From Pseudomonadota bacterium (GTDB taxonomy: Bacteria; Pseudomonadota; Gammaproteobacteria; Steroidobacterales; GCA-2729495), in the NCBI GenBank assembly GCA_030836925.1, contig JAUPLK010000132.1:1-5386 (forward strand): a stretch of DNA of 5,386 bases. The letters are read 5' to 3'. Position numbers and translations under genes: made by a program. Below the pieces are notes generated by a model. It ran no database searches and was not told where the DNA came from. It saw nothing but the letters and a program-made list of their open reading frames with translations. Shown piece by piece: positions 1 through 5,386 of this stretch; positions within the stretch are counted from its first letter, which is position 1, and each line of letters starts with the position of its first letter.

Positions 1-1
1 T

Positions 2-2131
2 ACCGCCCAGCGGCGTGAACAGAACCTGCAGGTCGTACCGCTGGCAGTCAGCGCCTTCGACATCAACCAGATCAGAACCCGGCAGATCGACACCGTAAAG
101 GATATCGGCCGGAACGTCCCGAACCTGCAGACCTATACGGTGACGGCCGGCGCACAGGCCATACAGGTGCACTCGCGCGGTGCCAGCGTGCAGAACCCGG
201 GCTTCAATCTTTCCGAATCGCCGGTCGGCATCTACATCGATGACGTTTATTTCGGTCGACTCGCAAGCGTGAACCTCGACCTGTCGGATGTGGAACGCAT
301 CGAGGTACTGCGCGGTCCACAGGGCACGTTGTACGGTCGCAACACGATCGCCGGTGCCGTCAAGATCATCACGCGCACGCCGGGCGACGAGAGCTGGGCA
401 ACCGGATCAGTGGGCATCGGCAACTATGAAACCACCAAGATTGCCGGCTCCTTCGGCGGTCCGATCGAGGAAGGCGCCTTGGCTGCCTCGATCTCCGCAG
501 TCTACGACAATCGCGATGAAGGCTGGCAGAACAACCCGATCACCGGTGCTGATCCCGGCGAGTACAAGAACAAGGCAGCGCGTGCAAAATTGCACTGGTA
601 TGGCACCCGGAATTTCGATGCGGTGCTGACCGCATGGGTTGTCGACCTCGAGAACGATGGTTACAACGGCGTTCCCTATGCACCCTTTGCCAATGCAGGC
701 ACGAACGCCAATTTCGATCCGGCTCCTCCAGGCGGACCATTGGACGGCTTTTATGCCAACTTCGATCCACCAGGTGTGAACTACGGCAGTTCGGATCAGG
801 CCGGGACCAACCTCGCGCTGAGCTTCGAGTTTGGCGGCGTCACCCTGAAGTCCATCACGGGCTACGCAAACATCGATGACCAGTTCGGCTTTGATCTGGC
901 CGGTGGCGGCAACCAGGGCGTGGCCGGCGCCACCGGCCTGCTGATCACCTCCGACTCGACCCTCGACCAGTTCAGCCAGGAGTTCCAGCTGCTGGGACGG
1001 CTCGGCGACAGTTTCGACTGGCAGCTCGGCCTGTTCTACCTGAACGAGGATGGCTCACAGTCATTTGCGGGTGACGCCGGTGCCTTTGTCGGCAATTTTG
1101 CCGAGCAGATCGAGAACGAGACAGACAGCTACGCGGTGTTTGCCGAGGGCACATACAAGTTCACCGATGCGCTCTCGCTTACCGGCGGCCTGCGCTGGAC
1201 CCAGGACGAAAAAGAGTACAGTGACACCTGCCTGAGCACGCCGTCGGTGCTGAACCTGCTGGCCTGCCAGCCGGCCAGCGGCGCCACGGTGGATCTGGAC
1301 GATGACTGGGACGAACTCACCGGCAAGCTGTCCCTCAACTACCAGCTCAACGACGACCAGCTGGTCTACCTGGGTTTCTCCCAGGGCTACCAGTCGGGCG
1401 GATACCGCACGCTGTGCTTCGGCAACCTCACCGCGGCCTGTGGTGGCACGCCGTTCGACCCGCAGACTGTCGACAGCATCGAGGCCGGCTGGAAGGCCGA
1501 GCTTTTCGACAACCGTCTGCGCCTCAACGCGGTGGCGTTCTACGCCATGTATGAAGATATCCAGCAGGTCGTCACGAACTTTGCCGGCGGTTTTCCGATC
1601 GACAACATCGGTGATGTGGATGTCTATGGCCTTGAACTCGAGATCCTCTGGGCGCCGATCGATGACCTGAACGTCTACGCCAACCTCGGCATCCAGGAAA
1701 GCGACTTCGGTTCGGTGAGCCCGCTGTCACCGCCGGGTGGCCTGGGTGACTCCTGCGTGGACGACCCGACGCCCCCCTGCGCAACACCGACCGACGAACT
1801 GCCCTCCAACCCGAAATGGCAGGGCAAGATCGGCTTTGACTACACCATTCCGCTGGAGAACAGCCTCGCCTTCTTCTACGGCCTGGACATCTACCATTCA
1901 GACGACTACTACAGCGAGGCCCGCAACCTCATCGAGATCGAAAGCTATACGCGGCTGAATGGCTTCATCGGCTTTGGTGCCGACGACCAGCACTGGCAGG
2001 TCATCCTGAGTGGCAAGAACATCACCGACGAAGAAGACAACGTGTCGGGCATCTTCGCCAACAACTTCACCAATATCCGTACGCCGCTGCCACCGGCCGA
2101 GTACATGCTGAGCTTCAAGGTCAACTACTGA
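2..2131 (+). CDS. TonB-dependent outer-membrane receptor, 5'-truncated by the window edge
   Basis: This is a TonB-dependent receptor: an outer-membrane beta-barrel with an N-terminal plug that imports a ligand using TonB/ExbBD energy. The open frame enters from the left edge; 709 residues are visible. The first visible residues, TAQRREQNLQVVPLAVSAF, match the VTAQRRE...P.SV stretch found just after the TonB box, so only the signal peptide, TonB box and a few plug residues (perhaps 30-60 aa) are missing. The plug shows the family motif VLRGPQGTLYGRNT at about residues 102-115, followed by AGAVKIITRTP. The rest alternates polar and hydrophobic residues as barrel strands do, and ends in EYMLSFKVNY, a final strand with a terminal aromatic residue. 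A GTG at 140 lies inside the plug and is not a real start. All six cysteines occur as three close pairs (residues 410/422, 472/480, 585/593). The ligand cannot be inferred: no neighbouring SusD-like, siderophore or vitamin gene is visible. Confidence 0.95.
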   Translation, partial: TAQRREQNLQVVPLAVSAFDINQIRTRQIDTVKDIGRNVPNLQTYTVTAGAQAIQVHSRGASVQNPGFNLSESPVGIYIDDVYFGRLASVNLDLSDVERIEVLRGPQGTLYGRNTIAGAVKIITRTPGDESWATGSVGIGNYETTKIAGSFGGPIEEGALAASISAVYDNRDEGWQNNPITGADPGEYKNKAARAKLHWYGTRNFDAVLTAWVVDLENDGYNGVPYAPFANAGTNANFDPAPPGGPLDGFYANFDPPGVNYGSSDQAGTNLALSFEFGGVTLKSITGYANIDDQFGFDLAGGGNQGVAGATGLLITSDSTLDQFSQEFQLLGRLGDSFDWQLGLFYLNEDGSQSFAGDAGAFVGNFAEQIENETDSYAVFAEGTYKFTDALSLTGGLRWTQDEKEYSDTCLSTPSVLNLLACQPASGATVDLDDDWDELTGKLSLNYQLNDDQLVYLGFSQGYQSGGYRTLCFGNLTAACGGTPFDPQTVDSIEAGWKAELFDNRLRLNAVAFYAMYEDIQQVVTNFAGGFPIDNIGDVDVYGLELEILWAPIDDLNVYANLGIQESDFGSVSPLSPPGGLGDSCVDDPTPPCATPTDELPSNPKWQGKIGFDYTIPLENSLAFFYGLDIYHSDDYYSEARNLIEIESYTRLNGFIGFGADDQHWQVILSGKNITDEEDNVSGIFANNFTNIRTPLPPAEYMLSFKVNY

Positions 2132-2166
2132 GATTTAGCACGGCGACGGCTGTCACCGGCCGGAAA

Positions 2167-2182
2167 TGAAAGGGTGAAAGGG
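2167..2182. repeat. Perfect 8-bp tandem duplication TGAAAGGG x2
   Basis: TGAAAGGG at 2167-2174 is repeated immediately at 2175-2182. The second copy runs into the left arm of the terminator hairpin. It could come from replication slippage or be an insertion scar of the hairpin element; the sequence alone does not decide. Confidence 0.5.
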
Positions 2183-2213
2183 GTCAGAGCCACAGGCTCT
2201 GGCCCCTTTTTTT
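2177..2213 (+). terminator. Intrinsic terminator of the receptor gene
   Basis: GGGGTCAGAGCC (2180-2191) pairs with GGCTCTGGCCCC (2195-2206) across an ACA loop, a 12-bp stem with a single T:G wobble. Seven T residues follow (2207-2213). The three A residues at 2177-2179 can extend the stem to 15 bp by pairing with the first Ts. It lies about 50 nt past the receptor stop, the right place for Rho-independent termination in the plus direction. For the opposing minus-strand transcript the hairpin is followed only by TTTC, so termination from that side should be weaker. The stem sequence also resembles dispersed GGGGTCAGAGCC-type repeats. Confidence 0.85.
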
Positions 2214-2215
2214 CA

Positions 2216-2293
2216 GCGCAGTTTCGGCAGCACCTGCTCGGCCCTGCCGCCAATGGCTGGCTGTTCTGGGATCTGGCACGGCCGGTGCAGTAA
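2216..2293 (+). pseudogene. Possible 3' remnant of a gene, 25 codons then TAA
   Basis: Immediately after the terminator T-tract, one plus frame reads AQFRQHLLGPAANGWLFWDL followed by ARPVQ and a TAA stop. Third positions are mostly G or C and the composition is protein-like, as in the tail of a real gene, but no start or ribosome binding site fits it. The frame happens to be the same as that of the receptor, downstream of the receptor's TGA. It may be a relic of a gene whose 5' part was lost, or chance. I do not recognise the family. Confidence 0.2.
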
Positions 2294-2299
2294 GCCGGT

Positions 2300-3367
2300 T
2301 CAGAACCGTCCGCTCGCTCCGCCACCACCGAACTCGCCGCCCTGCCCCTGAACCCCGACTGGTGGCGGCGTGCTCGGCGCCGGCGCGAGATGCGCCGTGC
2401 CAACCACCTGCACCAAATCCAGCCCGGCGGGCTCCTCGATGGCCGCCGACGTGATGCCCTGCGTTCGCCGGTGCAGCTGACGGTCCAGCACGATCGCCGC
2501 TGCGAGCAACACCGCTCCGCCCGCTACCATTTGCCAGTGCGTGGGCCAGGGCAGCAGGCGGTGCAGCGAATACGCCGCGCAGACCATGTTGCCCAGCGCG
2601 CCGATCAGCGGCGCATGCTGGCGGCGTATCACGCCCACGGTGATGTTGGCGGCGAGAAAACCCAGCGCCACGGCCAGCGCGATGCCGTGCGTGATGGCGG
2701 TTCCGCTGCCGCTGTACTCCACCAGCCAGCCATAGCCGAGCCATGGCATCACGATCACGAACCCGTCGAGCATGCGGTCATGGAAGGGACGCTGGTACTC
2801 ACGGCTGCCTGCTGCCAGTGCCGCGATCGCGAGCAAGGCGCAGGCCACTCCGGCCCAGAGGGTGTTCATGTTGACGCCGACCAGGCGGCCATCGACGAAG
2901 GCGATGGCCAGCGAGAAACCGATCGCAGCGAGCGTGGTCAGCAGCGGATTGAGCAACCGCCATCCCGCAAGCAGCACAGCCGTGGAAATGAGCGCAGCCC
3001 CGATCCACTCGTTGCCGCCACGGGAGTTCCAGATGAGCACCTGCACGACAATGGCGATGGCGCCGCAGAGATACAGGGCTTCCTCCACGCCGGAGCGAAG
3101 TACGCGGCGCTGTGCCACCATCCATTCGGCCGCCACCACCAGCATCACGCCACCCACCAGCCATGGCGCTGGCGCCTGTGACAGCACGCCGGCGAACATG
3201 GCCGTACCCACGATGCCCAGCACGAACCCGAGGCAGCGCGCCAGCCATGTGCCGGTCTTCCATCCGCCACCATTGCCGGACTGGGCCACCGCCCCATGCA
3301 GGGCAGCGTATCGATCAGCCAGCACCAGCCAGCGTTCCTCACTGATGGTGGGACGGGCAAACATCAT
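2300..3367 (-). CDS. Polytopic membrane protein with Gly-rich C-terminal tail, unknown function
   Basis: The product is 355 residues. After a soluble start (about 1-40) come roughly nine or ten hydrophobic segments: near 42-63, 67-84, 96-113, 120-137, 140-158, 168-186, 200-217, 225-245, 253-271 and 277-295. A short soluble tail ends in GGEFGGGGASGRF (343-355), a type of ending seen in several unrelated membrane-anchored bacterial families such as TPM-domain proteins. The start chosen is the ATG at 3367, whose ATGA overlaps the stop of the upstream gene; AAGGAG lies 8 nt before it. A second ATG directly follows (3364) and is an alternative. Longer readings to 3445 run into the upstream gene and lack support. 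No catalytic motif is visible. Its coupling to a DUF2157-like gene and similar topology suggest a partner in one membrane complex (inference). The family is not recognised with certainty; DUF4401-like is possible. Confidence 0.85.
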   Translation of the reverse strand: MMFARPTISEERWLVLADRYAALHGAVAQSGNGGGWKTGTWLARCLGFVLGIVGTAMFAGVLSQAPAPWLVGGVMLVVAAEWMVAQRRVLRSGVEEALYLCGAIAIVVQVLIWNSRGGNEWIGAALISTAVLLAGWRLLNPLLTTLAAIGFSLAIAFVDGRLVGVNMNTLWAGVACALLAIAALAAGSREYQRPFHDRMLDGFVIVMPWLGYGWLVEYSGSGTAITHGIALAVALGFLAANITVGVIRRQHAPLIGALGNMVCAAYSLHRLLPWPTHWQMVAGGAVLLAAAIVLDRQLHRRTQGITSAAIEEPAGLDLVQVVGTAHLAPAPSTPPPVGVQGQGGEFGGGGASGRF

Positions 3368-4314
3368 GCTGCCGACTCCTTGAGTCGTGCGCGCAGATTC
3401 AGGAGCAACGCCATTGCACCGGCCACCGTGAACAGGCCCAGCCACGAGACCAGCACCGAGTCGCGCACCACCAGCACCTCCAGCCAGATCAACCCGATGG
3501 TGCTGTAGCCCACGGCATAGAGCAGAAAGCTCTGGCGTCTCTCACGCAGGCCAAATCGCCCGACGATCGCCGCAAGGGCCAACAGCAGCAGCGCACCGAT
3601 CCAGCGCGTGGCGTCGTCACCACCCAGCGCCAGGGCGCCCCAGAAGCCGAAGTTGGCGGCAAACTGCAGGTAGACGTCGCGAAAACCACCGCCCGCTTCC
3701 TGACCCTCGACCGGGTGGTACCGACTACCGAGAAAGAACACCAGCGCGCAGAACAGGCTGCGCGGGCCTGCGCCGAAGTAGGGATACAACGGATCCACCA
3801 CCGTACCGAGTCGCGTCTCCACGCCAACCCACGCCGCGAAGGCCGTCAGCGCAACCGACAACACCAGGCGCGAGAGGAAATAGTAGGCCGTGGCGACATG
3901 CCACACGGCTAGCAGCAGCAGATGCCGCGACCAGCTGGCGCCAAATACATGGAACTGCACTTCGACGTAAACCACGCTGACACTGAACAGCAGCGCGCCG
4001 AGCAGCAGAACGTAGTCCTCACCCAGCGAACGCTCCCGGCCCGCCATCCGGGCACGCAGCGCAACGGCGTAACACAGGGCCGATGCCACGAGGATGCCGG
4101 TGAGCAGGGCCATCGGACCAATTCGATCGAGGTTGGCCTTGACCAGCAGGCCAACACCGCCGACCAACGTGGCCACGCCCAAGTACAGCGCGACCAGCAG
4201 TTCGCGTCGCACCGAAAACACCTCACGCTGCTCGAGCCGCAACGCGGTGGCACGCGCGTCATCCGCAACGGCGTCCGCTGGAAGCGCACTAACCTCGGCA
4301 GAGAGATCGTGCAT
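3364..4314 (-). CDS. DUF2157-like polytopic inner-membrane protein
   Basis: The product is 316 residues. A charged, helix-prone N-terminus (1-37) precedes about ten hydrophobic segments, near 38-58, 67-86, 100-117, 130-146, 147-166, 186-197, 214-230, 237-253, 262-282 and 287-306. The region of residues 36-120 (LLVALYLGVATLVGGVGLLV, then ANLDRIG, then a LGEDYVLLLGALLF helix) resembles the DUF2157 pattern of a glycine-rich helix, an 'NWDRLG'-like turn and further helices. That assignment is from memory of the pattern, not a search. The start chosen is ATG at 4314, with GGAG 8 nt upstream. A longer reading to 4467 would overlap the upstream gene by over 100 nt and begin inside its GGN-repeat tract, giving a spurious Val/Ala-rich N-terminus. 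The gene begins 34 nt after the upstream gene and its stop overlaps the next start. Biochemical function is unknown. Confidence 0.85.
   Translation of the reverse strand: MHDLSAEVSALPADAVADDARATALRLEQREVFSVRRELLVALYLGVATLVGGVGLLVKANLDRIGPMALLTGILVASALCYAVALRARMAGRERSLGEDYVLLLGALLFSVSVVYVEVQFHVFGASWSRHLLLLAVWHVATAYYFLSRLVLSVALTAFAAWVGVETRLGTVVDPLYPYFGAGPRSLFCALVFFLGSRYHPVEGQEAGGGFRDVYLQFAANFGFWGALALGGDDATRWIGALLLLALAAIVGRFGLRERRQSFLLYAVGYSTIGLIWLEVLVVRDSVLVSWLGLFTVAGAMALLLNLRARLKESAA
3376..3381 (-). promoter_or_regulatory. Shine-Dalgarno AAGGAG for the downstream membrane gene
   Basis: AAGGAG on the minus strand lies inside the last codons of the DUF2157-like gene (encoding Lys-Glu near its C-terminus) and sits 8 nt before the ATG at 3367, or 11 nt before the ATG at 3364. 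It decides the start of the downstream gene and, with the ATGA overlap, indicates translational coupling. Confidence 0.75.
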
Positions 4315-4322
4315 CAGGAACG

Positions 4323-4326
4323 CTCC
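4323..4326 (-). promoter_or_regulatory. Shine-Dalgarno GGAG fixing the start of the DUF2157-like gene
   Basis: GGAG within GGCGGAGCG on the minus strand is spaced 8 nt from the ATG at 4314. It lies in the 34-nt gap after the upstream stop codon, and it is the reason for preferring this start over the longer reading frame. Confidence 0.6.
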
Positions 4327-4348
4327 GCCGTCGCCTTGCGCCAGTACT

Positions 4349-5386
4349 TCAATCGAACCGCCGAGTCCGTCGAGATCGCCGCCATAATGGTATGAACGCG
4401 CTCGCCAGCAACACGAGAGTCCAAGGATCAACGCCACCACCACCACCGCCGCCACCACTGCCGGCACTCGCCTGTGAGACCGTATATGGGATTCGAACGA
4501 TAACTTCCTCGTCCCCGTCCAGGAGCACCTTTACGGTGACCACGTTGTTCGAGATTCCTGAGGGCCCCAGGTAAATTCCGCGGACTCGGCGGCCATTGAT
4601 CTGAGTTGCAGTATTCATGACCTCCTGTCGCTGGTCGCCAGATTGAACATACAGTCCCGAGTACCCCACAAATGCCAGATCGCCGTCCTCCGAGACGGCC
4701 ACGGAGGCAAAGTCGTCAAAAGGTCGTGCTCCGCCACTGCCCCTCTCCGTTCCCTCGACAACGAGACGAATCTGCCCGCTTTTCCAGACATACAGGGAGT
4801 CGGGCAGGCCGACAGGTTTGCCGATAAAGGCCACGTCTCCTCCCCCGCCGTGGCTGTGAATCCGGTTGGGGGTTAGCTCTTCTAGTTGGCCATTGGGAAG
4901 TGGCGTTCCCGGGGTTGCAATGACGGAGAGCGCTCCAGCGTCGCTCACGACCAGGCTTGTGGTCGAACTGCCGGGAAGGCCCATACTTGTAATAAAGCTG
5001 ACCTCAGTTCCGTCGGTGGATGCACGATGGAATCCACCGATAGTCCCGCCGCCCGGTGCCGGATCACCACGTAAAGCAATGGCGCCTGATGGTACCGGTG
5101 TGAGCCGTACAATGTATCCTTCGTCGATGCTCTGAACAAATAGTCCACTTCCTCTTGCCGCCACATAGCTGAGCGGCAAAATCTCCGCAAGCTCAGGCAA
5201 GGGAGCAGAGCTGTCGACCACTGTCGTCAGGTTTCCGCCGCTAAACCGATAGACACCCGAGAATTGCGAGGTGCCGGCAAGGCTTGCGGGGAACAGAACA
5301 GCACCGTTGGCTACAACTGGAAGTCCGAAATCGGCAAAGTTCGAGTTACTACCCGGTGCTGGATCGGTATCGTCAGCGACGGCCTG
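4349..5386 (-). CDS. Exported NxxGxxAF-type repeat protein with C-terminal membrane anchor, 5'-truncated
   Basis: The frame runs in from the right edge without a stop; 345 residues are visible and the N-terminus (presumably a signal peptide) is absent. The protein is built of about five degenerate units of roughly 50 residues. Each has a short strand around a G-rich turn (ANGAVLF 26-32, TDGTEVSF 124-131, GGGGDVAF 180-187, SEDGDLAF 232-239), then a strand such as SLYVW or GLYVQ, then a Gly/Pro turn such as GDPAPGG or GTPLPNG. This matches tandem-repeat proteins annotated 'choice-of-anchor NxxGxxAF' or DUF7453, probably a beta-propeller-like fold (family recall). The C-terminus is a three-part sorting signal: a run of eight Gly (311-318), VDPW plus a hydrophobic helix (about 322-335), and the basic cluster RRSRRTRR. 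This resembles GlyGly-CTERM signals cut by rhombosortase. The GTG at 5221 is internal, not the start. By eye it is less GC-rich than its neighbours. Confidence 0.8.
   Translation of the reverse strand, partial: QAVADDTDPAPGSNSNFADFGLPVVANGAVLFPASLAGTSQFSGVYRFSGGNLTTVVDSSAPLPELAEILPLSYVAARGSGLFVQSIDEGYIVRLTPVPSGAIALRGDPAPGGGTIGGFHRASTDGTEVSFITSMGLPGSSTTSLVVSDAGALSVIATPGTPLPNGQLEELTPNRIHSHGGGGDVAFIGKPVGLPDSLYVWKSGQIRLVVEGTERGSGGARPFDDFASVAVSEDGDLAFVGYSGLYVQSGDQRQEVMNTATQINGRRVRGIYLGPSGISNNVVTVKVLLDGDEEVIVRIPYTVSQASAGSGGGGGGGGVDPWTLVLLASAFIPLWRRSRRTRRFD
4433..4456 (-). repeat. GGN trinucleotide tract encoding eight glycines
   Basis: Eight consecutive GGT/GGC codons encode the Gly run that precedes the C-terminal hydrophobic helix of the repeat protein. 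The run is mostly GGT in its second half, so it is close to a true microsatellite. Copy-number change would alter linker length by whole residues without shifting the frame. Confidence 0.7.

Noticed and set aside
140..142. GTG at 140 as the start of the receptor
   Set aside because: The same frame is open and clearly plug-domain-like back to base 2, so this codon is internal.
2296..2308. Small inverted repeat CGGTT-CAG-AACCG at the end of the minus-strand gene as a terminator
   Set aside because: The stem is only 5 bp, overlaps the stop codon, and has no T-tract on either side.
2184..2744. Minus-strand open frame overlapping the 3' half of the membrane gene
   Set aside because: Low-complexity Ala/Arg/Gly/His translation in another frame of the same strand, and it reads through the terminator hairpin. 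It is a shadow.
2390..3181. Long plus-strand open frame opposite the Gly-tailed membrane protein gene
   Set aside because: Its translation is rich in Gln, His and Arg without folds or hydrophobic segments, as expected for an antisense shadow of a GC-rich gene. The opposite strand encodes a coherent ten-helix protein with a proper ribosome binding site.
3922..4395. Plus-strand open frame opposite the DUF2157-like gene
   Set aside because: Gln/Arg-rich with no recognisable domain or ribosome binding site. It is fully antisense to a well-supported membrane protein.
4315..4467. N-terminal extension of the DUF2157-like protein to an ATG at 4467
   Set aside because: The extra 51 residues come from reading the neighbour's glycine-codon tract out of frame (Val/Ala run) and would overlap that gene by over 100 nt. 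The ATG at 4314 has a well-spaced GGAG.
1..5386. Length of 5386 bases equals the phiX174 genome
   Set aside because: The gene content (TonB-dependent receptor, bacterial membrane proteins) and high GC are not those of phiX174. The length match is coincidental.

Overview
The window looks like chromosomal DNA from a high-GC Gram-negative bacterium, probably a gammaproteobacterium. The grounds are a TonB-dependent outer-membrane receptor, a DUF2157-like inner-membrane protein, a C-terminal Gly-rich/TM/Arg anchor, and a GGGGTCAGAGCC-type hairpin of a kind I associate with gammaproteobacterial intergenic repeats. The taxonomic guess is inference. I see no rRNA, tRNA, CRISPR array, transposase or phage gene.

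Layout: (1) 2-2131, plus strand: a TonB-dependent receptor missing only its extreme N-terminus (signal peptide and TonB box), reading in from the left edge. (2) 2132-2299: a short convergent intergenic region with an 8-bp tandem duplication, a strong hairpin plus T-tract that should terminate the receptor transcript, and a short coding-like stretch that may be a gene remnant. (3) 2300-5386, minus strand: three co-directional, tightly spaced genes. In transcription order these are a surface or envelope repeat protein with a C-terminal membrane anchor (5' end beyond the right edge), a polytopic DUF2157-like membrane protein, and a second polytopic membrane protein ending in a glycine-rich FGGGGASGRF tail. 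The last two overlap by ATGA and are almost certainly translationally coupled. The first is separated from the second by only 34 nt.

The receptor would import an unknown substrate across the outer membrane using TonB energy. The minus-strand genes look like one transcription unit concerned with the cell envelope. Two multi-pass inner-membrane proteins of unknown function are made together, downstream of an exported repeat protein. No enzymatic role can be read from the sequence of these three. I do not see strong evidence of a new defence or mobile system. The most unusual points are the paired loop cysteines of the receptor, the coupled membrane-protein pair with its glycine tail, and the repeat-like hairpin.
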